Under the pieces are notes generated by a model that saw nothing but the letters and a program-made list of their open reading frames with translations, was not told where the DNA came from and did no database searches. From Lepidostoma basale (taxonomy: Eukaryota > Arthropoda > Insecta > Trichoptera > Lepidostomatidae): a stretch of DNA of 64,000 nt. A program made the position numbers and the translations under genes. This document shows, piece after piece, positions 19,210 through 31,385 of the stretch; positions within the stretch are counted from its first letter, which is position 1, and each line of letters begins with the position of its first letter. The DNA lies in NCBI GenBank assembly GCA_022606425.2, contig JAHDVF020000016.1:3750501-3814500 (forward strand). Reading direction: 5' to 3'.

Positions 19210-19778
19210 CATCTGTTGGCTTTTTGAAGAGGGGGTCAAGTCAAGGAGATTAATAGGAGAATACAGCTCGGTTGGTCTGCATTCGGAAGACTGGTAAACA
19301 TCTTCATGTCGGACATGCCATAAAACTTAAAAACAAAAGTGCTGGACCAGTGTGTATTACCTGTGATGACCTATGGATGCGAGACATGGACATTAACTAA
19401 AGTAGCAATGCTTAAAATCAAAGTTGCACAACGGGCCATGGAAAGATCCGTGTTGGGTATCCCGCTTAGAGACCATATATCCAACGTGGAGATTAGAAGA
19501 CGCACCAGGGTCACCGTTGTGGGATATGCATTGCAAGGATGAAGTGGCAGTGGGCTGGTCATGTGTGTCGACGGGATGATGGAAGATGGAGCCAGGGTGT
19601 TACTGAATGGAGACCAAGGTTGGGCCGGAGAAGTGTCGGGAGACAGCCAACCAGGTGGAGCGATGATATTGTGCGGACGGTGGGAAGGGCCTGGAGAACA
19701 CTGGGGAGAAACCGAGAGAGATTGCCTGGGAGTGGATGGAGACAAGCTGACGAAGATATAAAAAAAGCTTTCTTTTGA
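19210..19778 (+). pseudogene. LINE ORF2 3' end, frameshifted
   Basis: VLPVMTYGCETWTLTK, KVAQRAMERSVLGIPLRD and RTRVTVV are in one frame. LKWQWAGHVCRRDDGRWSQ, EWRPRLGRRSVGR, TRWSDDI and GSGWRQADEDIKKAFF follow a frame change near 19541. It is the same LINE superfamily as 12714-13195 but a distinct lineage (no VQQW ending). Confidence 0.85.
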
Positions 19779-20179
19779 AGAAAACGATCATTCCATCCTA
19801 TTAACATGTGCAAAAATAAAACTAAATTATTTCGGATAGTTTATTAAAATAACTAATAAGAATATCAAAGAAATCGATTTAAAAAATTCTCAATTCACCC
19901 CCTTTAGAAATATCTTCAGCTTGATAAAATTACTATTCATTTCTTGAATTTCTTGAACTTATGTAAAACTCCTTATTAAATATATAATATATAATTTATG
20001 AATTTAAACACACGTTTTCTAGAATGTTTTATTATAGTTTATGTCAATGACATGCTAAGATATAACAAATAAGATTTGATTACGCGTTACTAAGGCGAAA
20101 CATGCCATTCCCATATAATAGAATAAAACTACTAAAAATCAAATATTATCTTTCACAGTAATTATTTAATTGAATTACA
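19779..20179. other. Intergenic; interspersed repeat at about 20000-20120
   Basis: 20007-20110 contains CACGTTTTCTAGAATGTTTT, GTCAATGACATG and AAGGCGAAACATGCCATTCC, related to the repeats at 45880-45965 and 55660-55760. Otherwise it is the 3' flank of the neighbouring minus-strand gene. Confidence 0.5.
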
Positions 20180-21486
20180 TTATGTCCATTCTGAATCCAG
20201 CCTCTCCGAAATTGGTTTTGAAATAACCGACGTTCTCTTGAACGGGTGTAAAATATTTTTCTGAAATAATTATGTAAATAAATTACGTTATATCCAATAA
20301 ACTCTATATGTTAAATCACATACATGTATATTAAATATATAAATACCTGGTTGTGTTTTCCAAACGAATAAACTGTAATTGCGTTTGATCCGGTTCCGTG
20401 AAGTGGATATTTAATATGCGCCTGTGAAATTAAATACATTCTTCATTATCCAGAACACATTTTTCCATAGTACAATTTTAGTTAAAATACACGTATTAAT
20501 ATGAAATATAAAAAAGTATGCATAATGATAAAAAAAATTATCCTCACATCTTCATTCTGAACATTCTGTAAATCTACGGGTGAAAAGTCATCTTTGTAAT
20601 AATGAGATTCATATTCTGAGCAATAGTTCTCAATCACTTGCCTATCAGTAAGTTCATTTATTAATTCTCGAGCCATTTGCCTCCACAAAAACTTTTCAAG
20701 CATCCGCTTCCTAGCACCTAAAATAAAGTATTTAAATATTATCGATATTTTTCAAATAGTCGTCTATACAATTTTGTAGATTATTAATTGTCCAACGTTC
20801 ATATGAAGCACTCACTTTGTGGTTAGACATTCAAAAAAACTTATTTAATATTTAATCAAGTTATTGTGTGTAAGGTCTACTAGTTTCGCTTCAACCTAAT
20901 CTTAATTAACGCAATACAAGAACTAAAAAGAAATATAGGCAATATATTATAGGAACCCAAAAATAATAATAAGATAATTCATAAATAGCCATTGGCTGCA
21001 AACGAAACAAGTTGACTTCAAATATATCATATTATAATTAACATTGTATATTTATGCTTTCTTTGTTGTTTTTTTATTATTATTATTACATTTATCCATT
21101 TATTTTGTGTCAAATTAATAGAGTCGTTATGTTAGTCGTAATTCTGGTTAATATTTTTCAACTGATTTTATTTATACATACTCGTATGTTTATATCATAG
21201 TTTAATATAAACCTAACAAATACTCACCATCTTTATCTTTCACTAAAGAACTGTTGGGAATTTTGTAGTGAAATTTTGATTCACTAGCTGTACATTCAAC
21301 AATGCTGTCATCGAAAACTTTGGAATGACTATAATTTTTTTCTTTGTTGTACACGAAATCAACGGGCGAATTGCATTTTGGAAAATTTAACCTTCCTTGA
21401 GGTTTAATGTAAATATTGAAGTGTTTGTATAGTTCTCGGTTAAATTTTGGACACAATTTTTCAATTTCCGTTTTAGACATGGTCAT
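20180..21486 (-). CDS. Unrecognised 194-residue protein (4 exons)
   Basis: Minus-strand exons 21228-21486, 20548-20717, 20347-20421 and 20180-20260 have GT/AG borders and matching phases and join to 194 codons with a stop. I do not recognise the family. The N-terminus (MTMSKTEIEKLCPKFNREL) is charged; no signal peptide or membrane segment is visible. Exon 2 is probably helical (KRMLEKFLWRQMARELINEL). The C-terminal half is rich in aromatics, Pro, Gly and Lys (YPLHGTGSNAITVYSFGKHN, HPFKRTSVISKPISERLD) and looks extended rather than globular. A start two codons later (MSK) is equally possible. It is transcribed away from the LAS1-like gene with 662 bp between start codons, so a shared promoter region is likely. 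Confidence is good that it is a real gene, nil on function. Confidence 0.7.
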
Positions 21487-22148
21487 ATGATTTCAATTTA
21501 AACCTGGTTAAATGTATATTATTTTGTTTCTGTTACCAAGATACACGTTACTATGCAGTTTATTTTTTAACCGCACACTATTTCAGCGTATGATGGGAGA
21601 TACTTCCTATACGCAGGTTCTATCTTTAAAAGAAAAGAAACAATGTTATCACCGTATTAAATGTGTACATTATTATTATTATTAATCAGCCTATTCCTGT
21701 CCACTCATGGGCAAAGGCCTCAACCACAATTTAACCATGCGGAAATCCATCCTTCTCTTATAATGATATCTTTATTTCAATCAATGAATTACGGAGGAAT
21801 ACCGAAAATCTGAACCCAATATTTATTAGATAAAAGTTATTACAAGCGTTGTGTACAAGCTGCGCAGCATCGTTAGGGGAATATCAAAAATACCGAGGAA
21901 GTGTAACAATGCCGTCTCGAATCTAGGTAAATACTTTCATACGGCATTGAAGTGTAATGCATAGATTTAAGTCAAAATTGCTCTAAATAATCTATGACCT
22001 CAACTATAAATCCATAGTGTACTCAAATGTCAGACATGTGGTATTGTGATTTGTTGGACGATTTGAAATAAAAATATAACCTACCATTTTCTCATAAAAC
22101 CAAGGAACATTGTTCTATTTAAATTTAGGAACCTGTATTAAATTGAAA
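21487..22148. promoter_or_regulatory. Shared upstream region of two divergent genes
   Basis: Only 662 bp separate the two ATGs, and about 85 bp of it (21675-21760) is a LINE tail. The candidate bidirectional promoter is therefore split between 21487-21670 and 21765-22148. No TATA box or specific motif is convincing; housekeeping expression would fit the LAS1-like gene. Confidence 0.4.
21675..21760 (-). repeat. LINE 3' tail fragment
   Basis: TATTATTATTATTAATCAGC followed by CTATTCCTGTCCACTCATGG and CAAAGGCCTC matches the last codons of the LINE family at 24525-24897. It holds nothing but the terminus. Confidence 0.75.
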
Positions 22149-23912
22149 ATGTCTAATTCGAAATATTTTACTGCAGCTCCTTGGTATTCAGCTGAGGAAT
22201 GGAAATATGTATTCAAACTTATTTTTGGTCCAGACAGCAATGAGAAATGTAAGACGGAGGCTTTAAGAATACTGCTCATTTGGAAGTCTCGTTGTTCAGA
22301 TTTGCCTTCAGGCGTTGAATCTACTCTGGGCTTGTTGGAAGTAGATTTAAAGACACCTATTGAATCTGATACGAACATTTCCAATCGTTTATTGAGGTTA
22401 ATGTATTCGTCTGTGATAATGCGCTTTGTCAATCATACGCTTGATGAAGTGTCCAAAACTAGAGGTCTGACACTACTTCAAGCCGGGCCGGCGGTGAACA
22501 TACCGCAATGGATCGTCAATTTGAGGCACGAAACAGCGCACGCCCATGAACTTTCATCTTTGAGCCTATTAAAAAATGCTTCGTCTTTTGCTATGAATTG
22601 GCTTTTTACTAATTACTGGTTACCCCATAATGACATAATTTCAAATGTCTTTACTGGAATTGACCTTCAAGATGATGACTTTGAATATGATCTAAGTCAA
22701 CTGATGTATAACCACAATCTAATCACAGTATTTACTTATCACAAATTTAACATTAAAAAGTTTCATCATATTCCCGAGAGCGATATTAGAAATGGCATCT
22801 TAAAGTTTATGAATGATGATAAATATAACAAGTCCAAAAATAAAGCTACGGGAAGTATGGTTATCGTAGATGCTCTTGACGTCTTAATTAATAGAATTGA
22901 TACTTTACTAGATCAATCAAAAAGAAGCCAGAATACTGATATTTTTGTAAAGATCATGTTGGGTGACGAATCACCGTTTATGACACCAGATATAGATTGT
23001 TCCGAGGAAAATGATAGAAAAGAGAATTTGTCAAAAGAATATTATGTTATTTGGGAATCTTTTCTTACATATATACACAAGAAAAACATGATGGGAACTC
23101 TGCTATGTAATCTCCTGCAATTGGTTGAATCTGAAACAGAAACTTTGGAAAGGAGGTTCCATGCAGCTCACTGGATAAAACAACTTGCTATTGGCTTGAA
23201 TAAATCCAAGTTATTCAAAATGATTCCTTTCCGGTGAGTACATTGATATTTAATTCACTGCGTTATGTATGTATTTGTAGTTACCGAAAGTTCTTGTTCA
23301 GAGTTTATTATGCACAATCCAATAGACTTTAAAATGTTCATTAGCCAGTTTTTAATTGAAAAATGTTGTATTTCTGTTTTCAGACATAATTGTGCACCTG
23401 AAGAACTGCCTCGGGAATGTTACCTCCGTTTAGTTCACCATCATCCAAATCAGAAGTCTGGACTCACATTTGATCTATTACACCCAACTCCCGAAGAACT
23501 GAAGTCCAAAGATTTTATCCACAATATGTTTACTAATGTTAACCCATTTATGAACATTTATGTGAAAGAAATCCTTACACTTTTAGATACGAAGTTGCCT
23601 CAAGAGTCTATACAAAATTTAATTGATCTTGTTAATATAGTTTCTGGTAAAAAATCTGGCAACATTATTAATGAAAATATTTACTCTGTTAGCGATATTA
23701 TAATGAATGGTTCTAAAACATCAGAAAATGCAGTTTGTGTTGACAATCAAAAGATGGATGTAGATATTTCAAGTAATTTCAACTTAGATATCAATTTAGA
23801 TAAATGGGAACGTGCTTCTGTCGATTACAATTGGGGACAAATCCCTATTGGAATTCTACCGTGGCAAATGAAGCAGATTCCTGTTAATCCTACACTCACT
23901 TTTGAAATTTAA
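22149..23912 (+). CDS. Las1l: LAS1-like endoribonuclease of pre-rRNA processing (2 exons)
   Basis: Exons 22149-23233 and 23384-23912 (donor CG/GTGAGT, acceptor TTTTCAG) join to 537 residues. Las1 cuts within ITS2 during 60S ribosome maturation in the nucleolus, together with the Grc3/NOL9 kinase (family knowledge). The N-terminal ~165 residues carry the Las1 signature: PWYSAEEWKYVFKLI, ALRILLIWKSR, LPSGVEST, RLMYSSVIMRFVN. The HEPN nuclease motif follows: LRHETAHAH has the catalytic R-x4-H, then LLKNAS...WLFTNYW. The middle is variable and charged. The C-terminus ends in W-GQIPIGILPWQ, the short conserved tail I expect in Las1 proteins. The start at 22149 is chosen because it precedes the conserved PWYS block by nine codons; an upstream in-frame ATG at 22110 would add 13 residues. 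The length fits short invertebrate Las1 forms. Confidence 0.88.
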
Positions 23913-24174
23913 AGAAATTTACTTTATTTCTGAATCATTTCCATACATTGTTTAAAAAATTATACAAATGAGTTTAATGAAACTAAAACATATATATGTA
24001 TAGGTAAACTAAACTAAAACTATTTGAAAGTGGAAAAACTTTTAATCCAAAATTATGGAATTACAGGTTTATCTGAAAAAAATATCTAAAGTTTATCTAA
24101 AATTAAAACTAAATATATTTTTTTAAGATATCTGGAATCGCATTTGTATTATTGTTGTAATATTTACAGTTTTA
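23913..24174. other. 3' flank of the LAS1-like gene
   Basis: AT-rich, with no clear AATAAA close to the stop and no frame. The interspersed repeat begins at about 24175. Confidence 0.35.
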
Positions 24175-24400
24175 TTATAATCCAAAATGATAAATATGTT
24201 AAATTCACTATCATAATAATATAAATAGGCAAAAACCAGATGTCATCAAGAAAGAGTACGATAATATTTTGAATACAAGAGAGCGAAAGAAGAATACTTC
24301 CATTCTCTCTGAAATTAATTCGAAATGCACTTAATGCACATGCCTGAAAATGTTCTGGATTGTTTTGAAATTTCTTCTGATTATTGTTGTATGATAGTAG
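24175..24400. repeat. Interspersed repeat, second copy
   Basis: In the opposite orientation it matches 8270-8465: ACGATAATATTTTGAATACA, AGAATACTTCCATTCTCTCT, AATTCGAAATGCACTTAATG, CACATGCCTGAAAATGTTCT. A third, weaker copy is at 25560-25680. The class is unknown. Confidence 0.6.
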
Positions 24401-24524
24401 TGTAGAAAACAAAAGATCAATTTTGTGTTGATTGAGAAATATTTTATGTGCGCAAAAAAAGATTTACATTAAAAGTTAAAACTTATTACAGATTATTATT
24501 GTACAGTGAAAGTTTCTTCTTCTT

Positions 24525-24897
24525 CTTCCTCAGCCTATTCCCGTCCACTCCTGGACAAAGGCCTCCTCCATTCGCCTCCATGTCACTCTGTCCTGTGCAG
24601 ACTGCATCCAGATTATTCCGACGTGTCTGTTCAGATCATCCTTCCACCGTAGTTGGGGTCGCCCTGCACTTCTCTTCGCCGTCCACGGTCTCCAAGTCAG
24701 CAGACTTCTTGTCCACTTTTCATCTGAGCTTCTGGATACGTGACCTGCCCATTGCCATTTTAGAGTCGCCACCCGTTGGATGATGTCAGTGACCTTTGTT
24801 TTTTCTCTCACCGTATCGTTTCTGACTTAGGCTTATTCGTAACATGGCTCTTTCCATGGCTCTTTGGGTCACTCGTAGTTTCTCAGCACGTCAGTGA
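24525..24897 (-). pseudogene. LINE ORF2 3' end
   Basis: A 93-codon minus frame reads VTDIIQRVATLKWQWAGHVS, TRSLLTWRPWTAKRSAGRPQ, LRWKDDLNRHVG and RVTWRRMEEAFVQEWTGIG-stop, followed by a (GAA)n-type run. An upstream piece with RAMERAML and RISL is read across a frameshift. It is a recent-looking but 5'-truncated copy. Confidence 0.85.
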
Positions 24898-25770
24898 GAG
24901 TTCAAAGGGTAGAAAATCTTTACTTCTGTGAATATTTCACGGATGTAAACCAAATTCTACACTTTTGAAATATTGAATGGAACAAGATTGATTTGATTCA
25001 GACAACTTTAATGTTTTCGCATTTCTGACATTGTGAAAAAAGCCACAAAGCAATATTGGATTAGGCAAACGGATTCCAGTATATTCAAAACTTTATCCTT
25101 GTGACTTATTTATTGTCATGGCGAATGCTGGGATCACTGGAATCTGAGTTCTCTTAAGTACAAACGGAAGATATGTGTTCTCACCTCTTGTATCTTCATA
25201 ATATCGTGTGCGTTACAATATGACACCCCTTTCCTTTCTGTTCTTCAACATCTAATAACTAATTTCAGGTTAGTGCTTTACGAACAGCTCTCTTTTTACG
25301 AGATTTTCTACAATTAAAAACTTCATTCAATGTGCAATCGTTATCAGAATTGTAATATTGCAAGAGAGATCTATGACATTATTATAATAAATAAATATTT
25401 TCCACCTCTTATTTCTTCATAACACAAACTAGATGCATTACAATATTTCACTCCTTTCTTTTGTTTTTCAACAACTAATAATTAATGATGTTAGTGTACG
25501 AGATTTTCTACTCTAAAAACAATTGTAAACAGCTATAAGTTTTAACTTTTAAAATACTTCAACTGCACATGCGCAATTCAATTCTTCGGCATGCGTAAAT
25601 GATTTCTCTCTAAATCTCTTGTATCAAAATATTCTCATTCTGTTTGATTACATCCGGTTTTCGCCTGTTTATATTATGATTAAAATAAGAATCTATACAT
25701 TTGTTTGAAATATCTATCTATAAATACTGTTTTATTATTTTTTTTTCAGGAAATTTTATTAATTTATGCA
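24898..25770. other. No gene seen
   Basis: AT-rich. 25255-25330 and 25465-25520 share words such as AACTAATTTCAGGTTAGTG / TACGAGATTTTCTAC, an internal duplication of about 60-100 bp. 25560-25680 is a weak copy of the 24175-24400 repeat. Confidence 0.4.
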
Positions 25771-26067
25771 TTAACCGCCCTACCTTTGGGTTATTTTCCG
25801 AGAAACGTTAAAAAAGCAAGCAGGTTTGTTATTAATGAAATTTAATTATGTACTAATTTTATTTTTTTAAATTACGAAATGTATAATATAAAACTATCAT
25901 ATTTATGAAGACTTGTGCTCATGTTTTGATGGCACACCCGCGTATCCCTAAAACTTTGTACATTTTAGGTACATTACTTTTTCTCAAGCCCGTACGTGAT
26001 ACGAGATATCGTAGAATGGCAGTGAAAGTGAACTTATCACGTACGTTCAAATAGGTAGGGTGGTTAA
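25771..26067. mobile_element. piggyBac-type MITE with TTAA ends
   Basis: The 297-bp element starts TTAACCGCCCTACCTTTGGG and ends so that its reverse complement starts TTAACCACCCTACCTATTTG. TTAA at both ends is the piggyBac target signature. Its body matches, inverted, the first ~270 bp of the element at 55085-55670 (CGTGATAC, AAACTATCATA, GCGTATCCCTAA, GTACATTTTAGGTAC-like words). It is therefore an internally deleted derivative of that element. Confidence 0.75.
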
Positions 26068-29000
26068 GTAATTTAAAAAAAAAAAAAAAATTATATAAAT
26101 TATAATTCAATTTGTCCAAAATACAATCATAAATCTTAAATAAAGATGTAATTCTACAAAATTAAAACAAAAACAATCAATACCTACCCCTATTCCATTA
26201 TTTACACTTACCTGCTTTCAGAACCTTCTTGGTGAAATGGTAAAAAAAAAATGATTCAAAATAATTTCAGTTTATTAATTTTGTTTCCTATTTTACAAAA
26301 TAATTTTCATTAATCAAAAGAGAAGCATATGTTTATATATGTATATTTCATATGCAATTATAAGTGTTTCCCAAAATTCTGATAAAAAAATAAATTGAAT
26401 GTTTGGCTACACCAATTTACAGGAAATATAATATTAAGATATATAGCATGGTAATAAAACCAAACATTTTTGTTTTAAGTATTAATGAGAAAATATACGC
26501 GATTAAAACAACAGTCTAAAATAAATGAGTTCAAAGGTTATTTAGTAAAAGAGAGTATGTCATGTTTTGAAAAATATATATACAAAATTTTTGAAAATAG
26601 TAATAAATTTCAAAGAACTTACTTATAAAAATGGTATAAATTTATACCGAATTGGACTGTTGATCGAAAATATCTATCAAACAAATGTTTTGATTACTTT
26701 AAAATTCTCTTTTTCAAGGATCATTTTTGTCATTGGGGTTTGATATTTTTCATTTTATTAGGGCATTATCTAAAGGACAATGTCCTCATGAGGTGAATTA
26801 GATCAAACTGTAATAACAACACTCAATAAATCAATCACAAATAAACTCATTCAACGTATGTTCCATTAGATAAACACGAGTTTGTTATGTTCAATAGTGT
26901 AGGTTGAATACACTTTGACATTAAAATGTTACATTATTGTTGCTAATGATAATAGCCTTACAAATATCCGCAGTATACACTGTATTTATTAACATTCCTC
27001 TACAATAGTCAATGTCATACAAACCAAAAAATTTGTTAGGACAACATCGAAACATTTATATACCATTTATGTTATCATTAAAATGTATTTACAATTTATA
27101 TATTTTATTATTTAATACTTTCTAAACACCTTAACAATTACTCTTTATACACTGAAACTTCATAAGTTTTCCTATTATAGGATTAAATACATATATGTAA
27201 CTAACACAATGAAGGCATAAGAATGGTTACCAAATGTGAACATTAATGAGAGTAAAATCCACATTTATGTCTGGTAAGAAAGGTGACTTGCGCGTAAACA
27301 AAATTTTCGCTTATTAATGGAATGTGGTGTAAGCACGTTTATATGTTACTAAATTAATAACAATTCATATTTTGAAAATATGTTTTTCATCAAAAGGAAT
27401 AGCAATAATTGCATAAATACAGAAAAAATATTACTTCATAAATGCAGTTGCGATGCCTTAGTGATTAACAAATGCAATATGTATTTGATAAATGTTAAAC
27501 ATAATGAGAATAGAGCACTTAAAAGGAAAATACAAGTAACTATCACAACTGAATGCGCTCCTCGAGCCAGAGAGAAACTGGTGAGGCGTGGATCAATGAA
27601 CAATGAAGCATGGCCGAGGAGAAAACAGAAATCGTAGAGATATTATAAGCTCCTATATGATAACAGATAATTAGAAACAATCTACATTCAAATAGTGATT
27701 CGTAACATATAAGATAAAACACTTTGATCCCAGATATATAATATATAATGAATTACTACCTAACAGCCAGAAAGTTCGGCCAATCATCTGGAAATGCTTG
27801 TGAAACTGATAAAACAGTAAGTAAAAATATACCATTTTTCCAAGTATATACAAATTTTTGTATACTTGGAAGTCTAGTAATGAGATTATAGATAACATAA
27901 GATCTAAAGATTGCACATTTTCCAAATGTTTAGAAATAATTAAGTGGACAAACTGTGCACAAACTATTTCATACAAAGTCACCAATTTCAAACATTGAAA
28001 TATACACACAACAATAATTACATTTTCAACACGTAATCAGAAATTGTGTTCATTTATTATCTTCGTTTAAAAAAATAGCCTGTTCTTTTTTATAATCCAG
28101 GACAGAAGTCTTTCCAATAACCTTACAGCAGTGATTGAAGGTTGAGTAAGAAATATAATTTTTCAGAGTTTTAGTCAAATTTCACATTTTTACCTACACA
28201 TACTTTGTACTGAAAAGGATCATGATTCTGAAATTTGTGGCCTTACTACTCCTTCATCTATCTCACCACATATTTGTGGTACAAGAAAATGCTTGTCATA
28301 TTTCACACACAAATTTACGAATATCCTGTTCTTTTAGAACACATGGTAAACATATACATATATATGAATTTTTATCATTCAGTGAGGAATACATTTTTAG
28401 GAAACTTTAACTAGCGTTTAAATCTAGACAATTTGCAAAATATGCAGGCATTGAAAATTATATAAAATGAAGTATAAAAAATATATATAAAAATACATCG
28501 GGAAATTATAAAATAAGAATACACAATATATAATACTACAAATAAAATTAAAATATTCCCATTGACATGTCAACAAACAAAATTTGGAAATGATTTTAGG
28601 TAAAATAAGTAATGGGAATACTTTCAAACGAAAAAAATCACATACACACTAGGAATACTGTGAAGTATATTACACACAGAAATGATTTGATTAAAAAATA
28701 CTTTAATTTGAAACAAAATAGTTCTTAAACATCAAAAAACAAGTATTTGTTCACTAATACTTATGTAAGTATATGCACATACATAAATAAATCATACGAC
28801 AAATTCCATACTTTTTTTTAAACAAGAATCTATCATAATTCAATAAAAAAATCTTTTCACACTAAGAAGGGTATTCAAGTTTTTTATCGAATGATTAATT
28901 TACAAAATATTAAAGTAGTATTGAAATGTCAGATCACATATCTTTGTTTTATTCATATAGGTACATATTATAAAATTTTAATTTGTGGAGTGTATCGGAA

Positions 29001-29191
29001 AATTTAACATTATACATAAAAGTTATCGGTGGGTTTTTGAAGCAAGAATGTGGAAGTTAAATTATCACCCAATAATTTAGGACATTTGTCATCATCAATA
29101 GAAGTAATAATAATATTGGAGTGATAATAATAATATTTTACTGCCTCTGAATAAACCGCATTCATATATATGTGAACAATATGCAACAATG
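26068..29191. other. Gene-free AT-rich region
   Basis: I see no frame with codon structure, no LINE or RTE fragment and no clear inverted repeat. Repeat density is much lower than in the flanks. Frames of up to 112 codons (for example 27671-28009, minus) are low-complexity Phe/Tyr/Leu-rich and probably chance. It could include distal 3' UTR or regulatory DNA of the myosin gene. Confidence 0.4.
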
Positions 29192-29425
29192 TTTTTTTGG
29201 ATCTTGGGAAAATCCATGCAACTCATCTTTCTCTACCGACGTCTGTACACACGGATGAATGCTTCGCTCTCACACTGCCGGCAATACAGCACAGCGTAGA
29301 AGAAATTAAGCATACATTACCCACCACACATTAATAACTACCCTGAAGATGGAGACTGCAACGATCTCTGAAATGTCAGTCGAGAAAGACTAGTTTCACG
29401 GATTTTCCCAAGATCCCAAAAGGAA
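29192..29425. repeat. Foldback MITE, family 2, copy 1
   Basis: TTTGGATCTTGGGAAAATCC (29197-29216) faces GGATTTTCCCAAGATCCCAA (29400-29419). The interior has GACGTCTG and ATGGAGACTGCAACGATCTC with GAAATGTCAGTCGAGAAAGA, matching the copy at 54535-54684. Confidence 0.8.
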
Positions 29426-30789
29426 TATTGCTATCAACCGTGAAAATCTACGCAATAATTTAATATGTAACGACTTAAATCTAAGAAATATTATAAATTT
29501 GCACTGCAACAATGTGATTCTGGTGGCACTGTATTCTCGTTTGAAAAAATAATGTTTTTAAAAATGAGCAAGACCGCATCGTTGTTAAAAAAGTGAAAAG
29601 GCGTAAGAGGGAAGGACACGAACACGACGACCTAAAGTTACATACAATCACAACCTGAAAACTATTTCAGCCGGAACATGTTCTGTAATAGCTCAATAAG
29701 TACATACAACGCTAATTGGTTACACTTAAATGTGTTTGATCGATGTCTGAAGAACGAAACCTGTCATTGAAACATTTCACAAGATTCATATTAGGGAAAC
29801 GCACCCCTTTAATAAGAAAAAAGTATCTCCCAACTATTATTCTTAGTAAATAGATAAATCTTTTGTTGCTTATAACACTAATAAATGGAAGAAAAAAGGA
29901 TAGACAAATAGATGCACTACGATGTATCTCAACCTCGCAATGAATCTACAAAAAATCTTATTCTTATATTTCAGTTAAAAAATATTATGAATATCCTGAT
30001 ACATTAAAAATTCTACTAATTTCTAACCCTTTCAGACTTGAAAAAAAGGTTTTCATAAATTAAAAAAAAGTACCACTCAATATCAAAATTTTTAACATTT
30101 TTTATTTGTGTGATTTTCTTTTTTTGGTCCAATGTGTTTTTAAATTACATATCTTTTCGACAAAACATTAAACTCTCTTTCTAAATTTATACAAAATATT
30201 TGTTTAAAGTTTAACTGAATCCTTCAAATTATTAAATCGAGTAACCACAATATGCAAAAATAAAAAATGAAAAAAATTGTCTCATTATTTTAGTAAAACT
30301 CTATATAAAATTTGATATTTTTAAACTGTAACTAGAATCTCAGATAGTGAAACATATCCACAATACATACAGACATGTCAAAAATGTGTCTATCATAACA
30401 AAGCATACATTAACAACTTTATAAGATTTCATGTTATAACAGTATATAAATCAAGTTATAAAAATAGAGTTGAAAGGTATTAAACAATGTAACAATTACA
30501 AACAGATATATAGAGACAGATTAAACGTTCAAATTCTAAATAGTTTTATTTGAACATTTTTATTAACACGGGGCCAACTTTATTTACTTGAATTTTTTTA
30601 AGCTAAAACATATGATTTTCATCTTTATATCAGCTTGGCAATTACATACAATCTTATAACCAAGTTGAATCTTTTGGAACTTTATAAACAGACTGGTGTG
30701 CTCTGACACATAGCTTGACAACAATTAGGATATGACCTTAAATAATATAGGAGTTAAAACCCTTTGATATTGATTTGGGTGTTAACTCT
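29426..30789. other. No gene seen
   Basis: AT-rich sequence with no supported frame or element. Confidence 0.4.
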
Positions 30790-31385
30790 TTTTTATTAAG
30801 GGGTTAGGGGGAGTCAGAGGTATGAAAAAAGAAGTATTTGAATATTTTTTTGTCAGTAGTTAAATTTATTTTATATAACCAACAATATTAAATTGTTATA
30901 TTATGTTTTAACTTGATTTGACCCAAATTTGAAGAAAAAAAATATATATGAAGTTATCGCCATATTTGTTGGACCCTGTTCCAAAAGTGGTGCTTTGCGG
31001 TGAACATTATAACTTCTCATAGATTAATCTAAAATCATTAAAAAAATACATATATACACATTTTAATAGTTAATCTATTGCCTGATCGAAGTTTTTTTAT
31101 TGTTGAAAATAAACAAAATGCCAGCCTCGGACAATTTATTTACAGATTTTCAAGGAAAAATGTAACAGTTTATTGTTTATAAAATATACAAGTTTTTAAA
31201 AAGAAAAAAAAAATCCTTTGATCGAGCACAAGATTAACTATTAAAATATTTTTTTTAATTTTATTTCAATGATTTAAGATGATGTATAATTTATATTTTA
31301 TTTTTCATATTTGGGTCAAATCAAGTTAAAACATAATAATTATAATATTATAATATTGACTGCCCTAGCCCCTTAATTCTATATA
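30790..31385. repeat. Long inverted repeat of about 0.6 kb
   Basis: TTAAGGGGTTAGGGGGAGTC (about 30796-30815) pairs with TGCCCTAGCCCCTTAA (about 31362-31377). TTAACTTGATTTGACCCAAA (30909-30928) pairs with TTTGGGTCAAATCAAGTTAA (31312-31331). The inner word TTTTAATAGTTAATC (31062) pairs with GATTAACTATTAAAA (31231). Arms are about 200-320 bp and unequal, so one arm has an indel. It is probably a non-autonomous DNA transposon; no target duplication was resolved. Confidence 0.75.

Noticed and set aside
27671..28009. 112-codon minus frame rich in Phe, Tyr and Leu
   Set aside because: Composition is that of random AT-rich DNA; no domain, no splice support.
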